This document shows positions 35,613-44,515 of a stretch of 64,000 nt of DNA, piece after piece (position 1 is the first letter of the stretch; each line of letters opens with the position of its first letter). The notes below the pieces were generated by a model. The model ran no database searches. It was not told the DNA's origin and saw nothing but the letters and a program-made list of their open reading frames with translations. A program made the translations under genes and the position numbers. The stretch comes from Streptomyces sp. B21-083 (lineage in GTDB: Bacteria > Actinomycetota > Actinomycetes > Streptomycetales > Streptomycetaceae). The stretch spans positions 1,054,001-1,118,000 of the forward strand of contig NZ_JARUND010000002.1 in NCBI RefSeq assembly GCF_036898825.1, given 5' to 3'.

Positions 35613-36623
35613 TCAGAAGACGATGGTGGAGTTGCCGTGGACGGCGAGCCGGTCCTCCAGGTGCGCGCGCACGGCGCGCGAGAGAACAGCGCGCTCGACA
35701 TCGGCGCCGAGGCGTACGAGGTCGGCAGTGGTGTGCCGGTGGTCGACCCGGACGACGTCCTGGTCGATGATCGGGCCCTCGTCCAGATCGGCGGTGACGT
35801 AGTGGGCGGTCGCACCGACCAGCTTCACGCCGCGGTCCTTGGCCTTCTGGTACGGGCCGGCCCCGATGAAGGCGGGCAGGAAGCTGTGGTGGATGTTGAT
35901 CAGCGGACAGCCGACCGCTTCGAGGAAGGAGGGCGTGATGATCTGCATGTACCGCGCCAGCACGACGAGGTCGACGTTGCCGCGCAGCAGGTCGAGGATG
36001 CGGCTCTCCGCCTCGGCGCGGTTGTCCCGGGTGGCGGGGACGTGGATGTAAGGCACCCCGAAGGGCCGGACCTCGTCGGCGAGGTCGGGGTGGTTGGACA
36101 CGACCATGACCACGTTCATGTCCAGTTGGCCGCGACGGTGACGCCAGAGCAGGTCGAGCACGCAGTGGTCGGTCTTGGACACCATGATGGCCACACGTTT
36201 GGGCCGGGCGGCCTCGGTGAGGCGGTGAGTCATGCCCCAGCGCTGAGCGACGCCGGTTTCGAATGCACGGTCCAATCCGTCCCGGGCTGCGGACAGGCCG
36301 GGCAGGTGGAACCCGGTGCGCTGGAAAAAGGTGCCGCCGACGGCAGTCGTCGAGAACTGGTCCAGGCTCGTGATGTTCGCACCGGCCTCGGCCAGGAACG
36401 TGCTCACTGCCGAGACCACGCCCGGCCGGTCGGGGCACTGGATCAGCAGACGCCCGTGGTCGGCTCGGTCCTCAGGGATCCCGCCCTCACGCGAAGTGCT
36501 CCCTTGGGACGTGGTGGGCGCGGACGCGGTTCGTGCGGACGTGGTGGGTGCGGACATGGCGACTCCGGTTTGATGGGCAGGGTGAGTACGCGCCGGCACA
36601 GTGCTGGTCGCGGCGTCGGTCAT
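35613..36623 (-). CDS. purU: Formyltetrahydrofolate deformylase (PurU)
   Basis: Hydrolyses 10-formyl-THF to formate and THF. The 336-residue protein has an unusual Thr/Ala/Ser-rich N-terminal tail (about 45 residues), then an ACT domain (GRLLIQCPDRPGVVSAVSTFLAEAGANI) and the formyltransferase-type domain: RVAIMVSKTDHCVLDLL, NVVMVVSNHPDLA, the active-site NIHHSFLPAFIGA and HYVTADLDEGPIIDQD. The ATG at 36623 overlaps the stop of the metF-like gene (ATGA), indicating coupling; a second ATG at 36557 would drop part of the tail. Its position between metF and folD supports recycling of THF. Confidence 0.93.
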   Translation of the reverse strand: MTDAATSTVPARTHPAHQTGVAMSAPTTSARTASAPTTSQGSTSREGGIPEDRADHGRLLIQCPDRPGVVSAVSTFLAEAGANITSLDQFSTTAVGGTFFQRTGFHLPGLSAARDGLDRAFETGVAQRWGMTHRLTEAARPKRVAIMVSKTDHCVLDLLWRHRRGQLDMNVVMVVSNHPDLADEVRPFGVPYIHVPATRDNRAEAESRILDLLRGNVDLVVLARYMQIITPSFLEAVGCPLINIHHSFLPAFIGAGPYQKAKDRGVKLVGATAHYVTADLDEGPIIDQDVVRVDHRHTTADLVRLGADVERAVLSRAVRAHLEDRLAVHGNSTIVF

Positions 36624-37483
36624 GTCAGGTCCGAGAGAAGACGCCGGCGCCACGCTTCGGTGGGCGCGAGATCGTTGAAGGTGAAGACGTGGAACCCGGC
36701 GACGGCGTCGTCGGCCTCCCCGAGATGGGGCGCGAGCCCCGAGAGCAAGGCGTCCGGCCGATAGCCGCCGGGGAGGAAGAAGCGCCGGAGCAGGGTCTGC
36801 TGCTTCTTCAGGAACTTCGCCGACTCCCCGAGGCCCAGTCCGCCTGCGACGCGCAACAGCTTCTGCCGGTGGACGGCACCGGGGAGGCCGACGTGGACCG
36901 GCAGGTTGACGTCGTAGGCGCGGACCCGGTGGATCCACGCCAGGATGGCTCGGGGATCGAAGACGATCTGCGTCGTGATGTGCGTGGCGAGCGGCGCCTT
37001 GTCCGCCAGCGCCTGCATCAGCACCTGCTCCGATACGTCCGGATGGCCCTCGGGATGACCGCCGATCCCGATGTCGGTGAAGCCGTGGTCCAGTTCGTGC
37101 ACCGCCCGTAGCAGCGCCAGAGCGTCGGCGAACGCCGTCGTCGTGGCGGTACGGTCGCCTCCGACCACGAACACGCCGGTGATACCGGCGTCGCGGCACC
37201 TGCCGACGAGACCGGCCAGGTGCTGGTGGTCCCTCACTTGCTGGGCCGACAGGTGCGGTGACACGGCATAACCGTGGCCCGCGAGCGCGACCGCCAGGTC
37301 GATGGTCGCGTCCTGTCCCTTGGCCGGTGAGGCGGTCACGGTGAGCGGAACGTCGGTCGGGACGTGGTCGCGGACGGCCTGCTCGGTCTTGGCGAACGGG
37401 ATGACCTCGTAGCCGAGACCCCTCACGGCCCGGACAAGGTCAGCACGCGCGATCACGTCGTGCTGGGAGTGGAGTCGGTTCAC
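36620..37483 (-). CDS. Methylenetetrahydrofolate reductase-like protein (MetF family)
   Basis: TIM-barrel protein of 287 residues in the MetF family: VTASPAKGQDATIDLAVAL, HGYAVSPHLSAQQVRD, GVFVVGGDRTATT, HPEGHPDVS and THITTQIVFDP are the flavin/folate segments. In biosynthesis MetF reduces methylene-THF to methyl-THF; next to a THF-dependent O-demethylase it more likely runs in the oxidative direction, feeding methyl groups into FolD and PurU. This is known for MetF beside LigM in Sphingobium SYK-6. GTG 37483 (GAGAGG upstream) is preferred; an ATG at 37522, in a TGATG overlap with the preceding gene, is possible. Confidence 0.85.
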   Translation of the reverse strand: MNRLHSQHDVIARADLVRAVRGLGYEVIPFAKTEQAVRDHVPTDVPLTVTASPAKGQDATIDLAVALAGHGYAVSPHLSAQQVRDHQHLAGLVGRCRDAGITGVFVVGGDRTATTTAFADALALLRAVHELDHGFTDIGIGGHPEGHPDVSEQVLMQALADKAPLATHITTQIVFDPRAILAWIHRVRAYDVNLPVHVGLPGAVHRQKLLRVAGGLGLGESAKFLKKQQTLLRRFFLPGGYRPDALLSGLAPHLGEADDAVAGFHVFTFNDLAPTEAWRRRLLSDLT

Positions 37484-37521
37484 GGTCGGCCTCTCGGATG
37501 GGGGGCGAGTGGTCCGGCACA

Positions 37522-38898
37522 TCAGTGCTGAGCCGGCGGCCGGGTCCGTACCGTGGCCCGGATGGTGGTCTGCACGTGGTGGGGTTCGCTGAGCGGCCGG
37601 CCGGCTCCGCCGTCGGGCTCGCCCCACAGGACCTCGACGCGGTCGCCGTCGGTCAAGGACTCGTCGAGGATGGCGATGGTCACCACGCGCCCGACGTTGA
37701 CGGTGTAGCCACCCCAGGTGGACAGGCCCACGAGGCGATCGCCCTGCATCACGCTGTCCAGGTAGATCGTGGCGGGGTTCAGGTTGGGCAGGCTGAGCAG
37801 CTTGGGTCGGGGACCGTCTCCGAAGAAGCCGGCCCGGACCACCTCCATGACGTCGTCGGTGTCCCACTCCAGCCAGCGCTTGAGGCGCTTGGGTCCCTGG
37901 GCCGCCTGCTCGAGGGCTGTGCGGCCGATGAAGTCGTGGTCGAGCTTGACGATGGAGCCGTAGCCCAGCTCCCAGGGGTAGAAGTAGTAGTCCTGGATGT
38001 CGTCCGAGACGTAACTGCCCTCGATGGTGATCATGCCCTCCATCCCGAAACCGGGCAGGTGCTGCCGGTAGGCGGCCGTCTCCGGGGAGCTGTAGACGGC
38101 GGACGGGACGGCGGGGATCCACCCGGACTCGACCGTCGAGGACAGGTAGGACACGGCCCCGCCCTGGCGCAGGCCGCTCTGCGCGCCGGCGTACAACAGC
38201 GTCTCCAGGACGCGGGGGCCGTGCTCCACCGGGCCGAAGAGCTCCAGGCCGGTGTACTCCTCGCCCGGCACGCCCGCCATCGTGTGGTTCAGGGCGCGAA
38301 CCGAGGTCCCCGCGATCTCGAAGGAGCCCATGCGGAAGAACGGAATGCGGTCGATCGGGCCGCCGACGGCGCGTTCCAGGATCTCCTGGGTGCGAGGGCC
38401 GTTGAGCTGGTATCGGTAGTGCTGTCGGCGGCCCAGCGGGTTGTAGACCGACGCCGGGTCCACGCTGAACTCGACGTCGTAGTCGCCCTGTTGAGCTTGG
38501 AACTGCACCCAGTTGGCCGCCTGGGGGACACCGACCAAGCTCAGGTGGTCCTCCTCGAGGCCGAACAGGATGCAGTCGCCGATGTAGCGGCCGTCCGGCC
38601 CGACGGCGACGAACTGCTTGGCGCGGTCGCGGGCGAGGGTCGCCGGGCTGTTGACGCCGGTGTCGCTGATCAAGCGCTTCACGTCGGGCCCAGTGATGTG
38701 CACCTCGGTCATGTGGTGGGACTGGTCGAACAGGACGCAAGCGTTCTTCCAGGCCCACTGCTCGTTGTGCCAGCTCGTGTACTCCTGGGCGTAGGTGAAC
38801 GGGTAGTGCGTGGCGGGATTGGTCCGCAGCATCGCCAGCGGGCCCCCGCTGCGGTCGATGCGCTGCTGCAGGGTCTCGACGTGCGGTTGGTCGGTCAC
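37522..38898 (-). CDS. Tetrahydrofolate-dependent O-demethylase-like protein (GcvT/LigM/DesA family)
   Basis: GcvT-fold protein of 458 residues, close in length to vanillate (LigM) and syringate (DesA) O-demethylases, which move an aryl methyl group to THF. It contains FTYAQEYTSWHNEQWAWKNA, FDQSHHMTEVHITGPDVKRL, DCILFGLEEDHLSLVG, YRYQLNGPRTQEILE, EEYTGLELFGP and, in the C-terminal domain, GLSTWGGYTVNVGRV. Its exact substrate cannot be read. GTG 38898 follows AGGAGG. It heads a minus-strand operon whose next genes (metF, purU, folD) convert methyl-THF back to THF, strong support for a demethylase role over a glycine-cleavage T-protein: no gcvP or gcvH is near. Confidence 0.82.
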   Translation of the reverse strand: MTDQPHVETLQQRIDRSGGPLAMLRTNPATHYPFTYAQEYTSWHNEQWAWKNACVLFDQSHHMTEVHITGPDVKRLISDTGVNSPATLARDRAKQFVAVGPDGRYIGDCILFGLEEDHLSLVGVPQAANWVQFQAQQGDYDVEFSVDPASVYNPLGRRQHYRYQLNGPRTQEILERAVGGPIDRIPFFRMGSFEIAGTSVRALNHTMAGVPGEEYTGLELFGPVEHGPRVLETLLYAGAQSGLRQGGAVSYLSSTVESGWIPAVPSAVYSSPETAAYRQHLPGFGMEGMITIEGSYVSDDIQDYYFYPWELGYGSIVKLDHDFIGRTALEQAAQGPKRLKRWLEWDTDDVMEVVRAGFFGDGPRPKLLSLPNLNPATIYLDSVMQGDRLVGLSTWGGYTVNVGRVVTIAILDESLTDGDRVEVLWGEPDGGAGRPLSEPHHVQTTIRATVRTRPPAQH

Positions 38899-39042
38899 GG
38901 GGTGCCTCCTGGGTGGGTGGTGGTCGGCGGGGCGCCGGGGTCGCTGCGACGAGATGCCGGGCAGTGCGTCGCGCTGGAGCGCGCGGAGAGGGCACCGCCC
39001 GGGCCTGGCATGCTCGGGGCGACTCCGTTTCACTGGTCACCG

Positions 39043-39343
39043 GCCCCGGAGGTCCTCGTTCACGCAGCAGTTGCGCTGACGGCCGGGGCCGATGATGGAG
39101 CTGTCGGCGACGTCGACGGCAGAGAAGGAGCGGCCGCCATGGTGGGCACCGTTTCCCGGCCGGAGATCCTCGGGGACGAGGTCCTGGAGCCGCACCCGTG
39201 AAGGACCATCTCGTCGGCGGCCAGTCCTGCATCACCTCGCCGTTGACCCGTAGGACGATCCGCACGGCGTCGCGGTCGCCCAAGGGCGCCGACACGACGA
39301 ATGGCCCGAACGGCTCGGCGCAGCATGTAAGGGTTTCAGGCAC
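39043..39343 (-). pseudogene. Relic of the FAH-family hydrolase found intact at 41544
   Basis: On the minus strand, FGPFVVSAPLGDRDAVRIVL and RVNGEVMQDWP match GPFVVPAQFFTLDDTIRTTL and KVNGQVMQDWP of the intact gene at 41544-42602. Further on, in other frames, PGNGAHHGG and GRQRNCCVNEDLRG match its PGNGKHHGR and GRQRNRCVAEVLQG. The N-terminal half is missing and frames are broken. It points opposite to the intact gene. Confidence 0.7.
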
Positions 39344-39379
39344 CGGTCCGTCGCCGAACTGAGCGGCGAGCGACGTGAA

Positions 39380-39570
39380 TGCTGTTTCCGGCGACGAAGC
39401 CGAGCGGCAGCTTCATCCCCATCGGCGGCATCGGCGACCTGCTCCGCCCCCCTGGGGAACTGGGCTGGTCCCGTGGCGTCGACCTGCACAGCCGCGACTG
39501 CCTCCGCCGCGACGCGCTTCCCACCCAGGCGGCTGACGGCGGTCCGCGCTGGTTCGCCGGGCTGGTCGGG
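39380..39570 (+). pseudogene. Relic of a LigM-like O-demethylase
   Basis: About 60 codons read LFPATKPSGSFIP, RPPGELGWSRGVDLHSRDCL and DALPTQAADGGPRWFAGLV, clearly matching LFPRGMPDGSFIP, RRPGELGWGRRGALTSHDFI and DALAAEATEGGPARHLAGL of the demethylase at 50955-52316. The rest of the gene is absent. A third, decayed member of this family in the window. Confidence 0.7.
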
Positions 39571-40056
39571 AACACCGAGGAGCCGCATCCCGTGCTCGGC
39601 ACAGGCGGCCGTCGGGGCGGCCCGGACGGTGTTGACGTCGTAGCTGTCACCCCAAGTCCGGTACAGGATTCCCTCCGCGGGTGGACCGAAGGTTGCCGGG
39701 CGGTCCAGGTCCCAGCGGCCGTCCCGGCGGGCCGGCTGCGCGGCCGTTGTGACCCGCTCGCGTCAGCGGCGACCTGCGCGGGAGGCACAGGGATCCCTTC
39801 GGATACCACCATCGTCGTCTTCTCCTGGGGCGGGCTGCCGTCCGACTCTCGGCCGGGCGGCAGGAGGTGGGGTGGGGCCGCCGGCGACGCGCCGGGCTTT
39901 CGGTGCCTGCTCGTCCCGCCGACGTCGTTGATAGTGACAACAGCCGCACCGATGCGGAATGGTCGAACTGGTATGCCACCAATCCACAGGACGGATGGCG
40001 AGCCACCGACGTCCTCCACTGAGCCGCCTACCGGACCCCAGCCAGCGGACCAGCTC
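39571..40056. other. Degenerate stretch with unassigned coding-like fragment
   Basis: No intact gene. On the minus strand around 39720-39560 one frame reads RDGRWDLDRPATFGPPAEGI, LYRTWGDSYDVNTVRAA and CAEHGMRLLGVPDQ, which has protein character, but I do not recognise the family. The remainder appears to be non-coding. Confidence 0.35.
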
Positions 40057-40215
40057 CAAGCCTCGGTCCACGTGCGCCGTGAGGCGCCGACCCGCGACGA
40101 GTGCGGCGCCGACCCGGTTGCGGCGGCGCTTCGGTGAGGACCTGCTCGCCCGCGTCGACCGCGCCTACGAGCTCACGTCGTTCGCCGCCACTCTGCTGGT
40201 CCGGCCGCGCTCGCC
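40057..40215 (+). pseudogene. Relic of the LysR regulator found intact at 40244
   Basis: One frame reads RPATSAAPTRLRRRFGED and LLARVDRAYELTSFAATLLVR, matching QPATSAVLARLRRRFGDQ and LLIRVGRDYELTPLAASLLSR in the DNA-binding domain of the intact, oppositely oriented LysR gene. Only about 50 codons remain. With the FAH relic at 39043-39343 it forms a mirror image of the intact LysR/FAH pair. Confidence 0.7.
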
Positions 40216-40243
40216 GTTCGGATGCGTCGGATACCGGAATTCG

Positions 40244-41209
40244 CTAGGCGACGCGTTCCGCCGCACGCCCCAGCGCATCACGGAACCATCGGTGGCCGGG
40301 ATCGTCGCTCATGGTCGGGTGCCATCGCAGCGACAGGTTGAGAGGCCCGATGTCCACCGGGCTCGGCACGATCCGCACGGGCGCCACGGGTGCCAGGCGT
40401 CGCGCGAGTCTCTCCTGAAGGAAGGCGACGCGGTTGCTGCCGGCGAGCAGGAACGGGACCGAGAGGAAGCTGTCGGTCACCACCTCCACGTGCGGCTCAA
40501 TGCCGTTCGACCGCAGGTGGCGCAGCGCCGGGAAGCTGGCCGGGTCGGAGTGGGTGAACTGGCTCACCCACGGCAGGAGGGCGAGTTCGGCCAGGGTCGG
40601 CTCGCTGCTGATCACGGTGTTGCTGTCGGCCACGACGCACACCCAGCGGTCGCGCAGCAGGAGCCGGCCGGGATAGCCCTGCACCAGCTCGTGCGGCAGG
40701 ACCACCCCGTCGGTGTGCCGGATCAGGGCGTCGGCGTCGAGGTGGGAGCTGGTGGTGAGGGGGCGAAGGTCGAGTCCGGCGCCGGGGGCCTCCTCGGCCA
40801 GAATCCGGTTGAGTTCCTCGAACAGGATGGCGACGGTGTAGTCGGAGAGCGCGAGGGAGAACTGCCGGTTGGTCGTCGCGGGGTCGAAGTCGTCGCCGAA
40901 CACGCGCTCCAGCGCTTCGGTGGCCGACTCGATCCGTGACAGCAGGCTGGCGGCCAGCGGCGTGAGCTCGTAGTCCCGGCCCACCCGGATCAGCAGCTGG
41001 TCGCCGAACCGGCGACGAAGGCGGGCCAGCACCGCGCTGGTGGCGGGCTGGCTCAGGCCGAGGGACTCGCCGGCCCGGGTGACGTTGCGCTCGACCAGCA
41101 GGGCACGCAGCACGGGCAGGGTCGCCACGTCCTGGTTGCGCAGTATCCGGCCTGACGGCTCTGGGGTGCGTCCACCCGCCGTCGGGCTTGGAGTCGAGTC
41201 GTACGTCAC
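40244..41209 (-). CDS. LysR-family transcriptional regulator
   Basis: Complete LysR regulator, 321 residues. The winged helix spans about residues 28-85 (LPVLRALLVERNVTRAGESLGLSQPATSAVLARLRRRFGD); the effector domain follows (NRQFSLALSDYTVAILFEEL to GHRWFRDALG). It resembles the NodD/LinR-type subgroup with the L-x-P-x-A-x-x-L segment after the HTH. It is divergent from the FAH/P450/amidohydrolase run, with a 334-bp gap holding repeated GCTGAGCAT boxes, so it probably activates that operon in response to an aromatic intermediate. Confidence 0.9.
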   Translation of the reverse strand: MTYDSTPSPTAGGRTPEPSGRILRNQDVATLPVLRALLVERNVTRAGESLGLSQPATSAVLARLRRRFGDQLLIRVGRDYELTPLAASLLSRIESATEALERVFGDDFDPATTNRQFSLALSDYTVAILFEELNRILAEEAPGAGLDLRPLTTSSHLDADALIRHTDGVVLPHELVQGYPGRLLLRDRWVCVVADSNTVISSEPTLAELALLPWVSQFTHSDPASFPALRHLRSNGIEPHVEVVTDSFLSVPFLLAGSNRVAFLQERLARRLAPVAPVRIVPSPVDIGPLNLSLRWHPTMSDDPGHRWFRDALGRAAERVA

Positions 41210-41313
41210 CGCGGTGTCCTCCCCCGGCTTCTGTTTCAGGCGCCGTTCGGCGAGCCCACCAGCACAGCAGTGCGGCTCCGAGGCCTTCGCCGAACGACCC
41301 GCACCGGCCGGTT

Positions 41314-41361
41314 GATGCTGAGCATCCGCTCCGTCGATGGGTCACATACAAGGCTGAGCAT
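41314..41361 (+). promoter_or_regulatory. Candidate LysR binding region
   Basis: GATGCTGAGCATC (41314-41326) is a perfect 5+3+5 palindrome, and GCTGAGCAT recurs at 41353-41361, centres 36 bp apart. It lies in the divergent gap between the LysR gene and the FAH gene, where LysR proteins normally bind. No clear -35/-10 was identified. Confidence 0.4.
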
Positions 41362-41543
41362 ATCCCAGGCCTCGTGGCCCGGTTCACAATCAGATCATCC
41401 TCCGGCCGGCCCGTCCTCCGGGCTCCTTGTCGTCCGCCGGAACGGTCGGACAGACCAATGGCGAAAGGTGATCCATGACTTTCCGCCGTCCAGGTGTCGT
41501 GCGTCCCGCACGACCCAGCGTCACCGAAACGGAAACGTGACCC

Positions 41544-42602
41544 ATGACTGAGACCACCCCTGTCACGCGCGCTCCGGAACACCCGGTCGACCCGGCGACC
41601 GGACTGCGCGCGGGAACCTTCGCGCTCGGTACCTTCGCCGGCGAGACGCGTGCCTTCCCGGCCCTCGTGACCGCCGACGGCATGGTCACCGACCTGTCCG
41701 ACCGGTTCCACGACCTGCACGAGGTCTTCGCCGACTGGACGACGAACCTCCAGTTCCTCGAAGAGGTGTCGACCGACTCCTCCCGACCGACGCGGCCGTT
41801 GGCGGAGCTGCGTGCGCTGCCGCCGCTCAGCCATCCCAATCTCCTGGGCGCCGGCGCCAACTACAAGACGCATTCGGCGCAGATGCTGACGAAGAACGCC
41901 TTCAACCAGCACAACCGCCGAGCGGGCGAGACCGACGAGGAGTTCTTCCAGCGCAATCTCGCGTTCATGGAGCGCCGGTCGCGAGAGGGGATTCCCTTCG
42001 CCTGGGTCGGGATGCACTCCTCGCTCGTGGGGGCGACCGACGACGTTGTGCTGCCAGCCCTGGGCGACGAGCCCGACTGGGAGCTCGAACTCGGGGTCGT
42101 CGTCGGCGGCACCGGTCGGTTCCTCACCCCGGACGAGGCGACAGGGCTGATCGCCGGCTACACGATCGTCAACGACCTAGGCACAGTCGACCAGTTCCGC
42201 CGCACCGACATCCCTTGGGGCTTCGACTGGATGGGCAAGCACCAGCCTGCGTTCAAGCCGGCGGGGCCGTTCGTCGTGCCCGCACAGTTCTTCACGCTCG
42301 ACGACACCATCCGGACCACATTGAAGGTCAACGGCCAGGTCATGCAGGACTGGCCGACCGGCGACATGATCTTCGACCCGGCGCAGTTCGTGGCGTACGC
42401 CTCCGAGCACGTCCGGCTGACGCCCGGGGACATCATCTTCATGGGCTCTCCGCCCGGGAACGGCAAGCACCACGGTCGCTTCCTGCACGACGGAGACGTC
42501 ATCGACAGTGAGATCACCTACCTCGGACGGCAGCGCAACCGCTGCGTCGCCGAGGTCCTGCAGGGCCGCACGCCCCACTTCGGCCGCTTCCCGACCGACT
42601 GA
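41544..42602 (+). CDS. FAH-family hydrolase (ring-cleavage product hydrolase or hydratase type)
   Basis: Product of 352 residues with the FAH fold C-terminally: LLGAGANYKTHSAQM, WELELGVVVGGTGRFL (metal-site Glu pair), AGYTIVNDLG, KVNGQVMQDW, GDIIFMGSPPGNGKHHG. The N-terminal 100 residues form the small domain. Family members hydrolyse C-C bonds of, or hydrate, diketo or oxo-dienoic acids formed after aromatic ring cleavage. It is the first gene of the plus-strand catabolic run controlled by the LysR gene. A decayed, inverted copy lies at 39043-39343. Confidence 0.85.
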   Translation: MTETTPVTRAPEHPVDPATGLRAGTFALGTFAGETRAFPALVTADGMVTDLSDRFHDLHEVFADWTTNLQFLEEVSTDSSRPTRPLAELRALPPLSHPNLLGAGANYKTHSAQMLTKNAFNQHNRRAGETDEEFFQRNLAFMERRSREGIPFAWVGMHSSLVGATDDVVLPALGDEPDWELELGVVVGGTGRFLTPDEATGLIAGYTIVNDLGTVDQFRRTDIPWGFDWMGKHQPAFKPAGPFVVPAQFFTLDDTIRTTLKVNGQVMQDWPTGDMIFDPAQFVAYASEHVRLTPGDIIFMGSPPGNGKHHGRFLHDGDVIDSEITYLGRQRNRCVAEVLQGRTPHFGRFPTD

Positions 42603-42669
42603 GCTCGGTCGGCCAACCTGGTCGGCCCCACCCAAGCGATTTCTGATCCACCGGAGAGCGAGGTGCACC

Positions 42670-43906
42670 ATGTCGTCCACCGCCGAGACACATGTCGAAC
42701 CGGACTGGTACCCAGAGGAGGACCTAGGGGGCCGTTCCCTCGGTGGTGGGATCCGCTCACCCGAGCGGTACGCCAAGTACAACCGTCTGCGCCGCGAGTG
42801 CCCGGTCGCCTTCGGCGACACCTCCGAAACGCACGCGGCCCTGACCCGGTACACGGACGTCAGCGCCGCCGCCCTGGACACAGCACGCTTCCGCAGCGAC
42901 CCCTCGACCACCCCGTTCATCGGGATGCCGCTCGGCGACCAGATCCCCATCACCTTGAACTCGCCGAGCACGGCCTGTTCCGGCGCATGCTCAACCGCTA
43001 CTTCAGGCCGGACCGCATGGCCGCGCTCGAGCCGCTCATCCGGCGCTACGCCGTCGAGCACATCGAGACGCTCCTCGCCGCCGGGGAGGCCGACGTGAAT
43101 CCCACGCTCTGCAGGCATGTCTCGTCCCAGGCCTGGCGGCGCTGCTCAACCTTCCCGAAGAGGCCGCGCGGGAGCTGCTCGACCACTGGCAGATCGTGCT
43201 GGACACGGAATACGACGTCGAGAAATTCAACGACGTCATGTTCGGCGTCTCCGCCCAGTACGCCGGTGTCGTCGTCGCGCAGCGACGGGCCGCACCGCTC
43301 GATCCCGACAACGACATGATCAGCGGCTCCCCGGCCACCGAGATCAACGGCACCAAACTCACCGACGACCAGGTCATCAAAATCGCCATAGCGATGATCG
43401 CCGCCGGGCACTTCACGACTGCGGAGACACTCGGGTCGGCGATCCACCGGGTGGCCACCGTCCCCGGGCTGCAGGAGACGCTACGGTCGCGGCCCGACCT
43501 CATACCGACGGCAGTGGAGGAGATGATCAGCCTCGCCCTGCCCCTCCACGAACTCGGCCTGATGGCCGCCCCCGACGTCGAACTGCACGGCCGCACCATC
43601 CCGCGGGGCTGCCCCGTTGGGCTCAACATCGCCGCCGCCAACCGCGACCCCGAGGCCTTCGACAACCCCGACGAGTTCGTCCTCGACCGGAGCCAGAACC
43701 GCCACCTCGGCTTCGGCCACGGCGTCCACAAGTGCGTCGGTGCCCCGCTGGCCCGCTTGGAGATGAGGGTCGTGTTGGAGGAGATCCTGGCCAGGACGAC
43801 GTCCACCGAGCTCGCCGGTGAGCCCCAGAACGACGTGGGCCTGCTGGGCGGGGGCTTCGAGAGGGCGCCGGTCCGTCTCCGGAGCGCGGCCGACCACGAC
43901 AACTGA
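42670..43906 (+). pseudogene. Cytochrome P450 interrupted by two frameshifts
   Basis: All parts of a roughly 410-residue bacterial P450 are present but in three frames. Frame one runs from ATG 42670 (MSSTAETHVEPDWYPEEDL) to about 42965. A one-base indel there moves the reading to EHGLFRRMLNRYFRPDRM. A second near 43120 moves it to LNLPEEAARELLDHW through the end. The I-helix (MIAAGHFTTAETL) and heme loop (FGHGVHKCVGAPLARLE, proximal Cys) are intact. In this operon it could have been an aryl O-demethylase or hydroxylase. Because both lesions are single-base and the rest is well preserved, recent inactivation or sequencing errors are both possible. Confidence 0.75.
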
Positions 43907-44047
43907 CCCCTCGTCCGACCCGCCTTTCTTGTGCGGCCCGTGGGCGGCCGCGGCTCGCGAGCGACTGCTTGATCCGGTCGCCGATCCACGAGCGCGGCTT
44001 TCCCCAACGCTCATCCACTCCGTCACCCCACGGGAAGAGAAACAGAC

Positions 44048-44515
44048 ATGGCGATCGTTTCCCTGCCACCTGTCCAGCGCCTCAGACCTCTGGCACCACT
44101 CGTCGTACGCGTGGCCGCCGGGGTCATCCTGATCGCGCACGGCTTCCACTACTCTCCCGCAGAGTTCGGCCAACTCGCCCGCCAGGCTTTCGGCTTGCCG
44201 TTCCCCGGCCTCATCGGCTGGGCGGCGATCCTGCTGCAAGTGGTCGGAGGCGGCATGTTCGTCCTCGGCCTGCTGTCGCGGATCGTCGCGATCCCGGCGA
44301 TCGTGCACATGGCGCTCGCCCTCTCGTGGGAGGTGCAGTTCGGGCTCGCGCCGGAGAACACGGCGGAGAGCATCGGCGCGCAGGTTCCATTCCTCATCAT
44401 GGCGGGCTTCATCCTCGTGCTGCTCGCTGGCCCCGGGCCCGTGTCCCTGGACAGGTTGATCGGCTGGGATCAGCGCTTCCAGTCGGCACGGACGGATGAG
44501 GTGGTGGCGCCGTGA
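44048..44515 (+). CDS. DoxX-family membrane protein
   Basis: Small integral membrane protein, 155 residues, with four hydrophobic segments: LVVRVAAGVILIAHGFHY, FPGLIGWAAILLQVVGGGMFVLGLL, IVAIPAIVHMALAL and FLIMAGFILVLLAGPGP. The HG in the first helix and the four-helix layout are those of DoxX/DoxD proteins, often found with oxidative catabolic genes; no exact role is established. GGAAGAGA precedes the ATG. Its stop overlaps the GTG of the amidohydrolase gene (GTGA). Confidence 0.8.
   Translation: MAIVSLPPVQRLRPLAPLVVRVAAGVILIAHGFHYSPAEFGQLARQAFGLPFPGLIGWAAILLQVVGGGMFVLGLLSRIVAIPAIVHMALALSWEVQFGLAPENTAESIGAQVPFLIMAGFILVLLAGPGPVSLDRLIGWDQRFQSARTDEVVAP

Noticed and set aside
37498..39201. 567-codon plus-strand frame opposite the demethylase gene
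   Set aside because: Shadow frame with no recognisable motifs; the minus strand codes for a well-defined GcvT-like protein.
36620..39343. One 907-codon open frame on the minus strand, apparently a giant fusion protein
   Set aside because: Only its two ends are coding (FAH relic at the start, MetF-like protein at the end). The middle is an out-of-frame reading of the demethylase gene, without domains and with Arg/Pro-rich composition.
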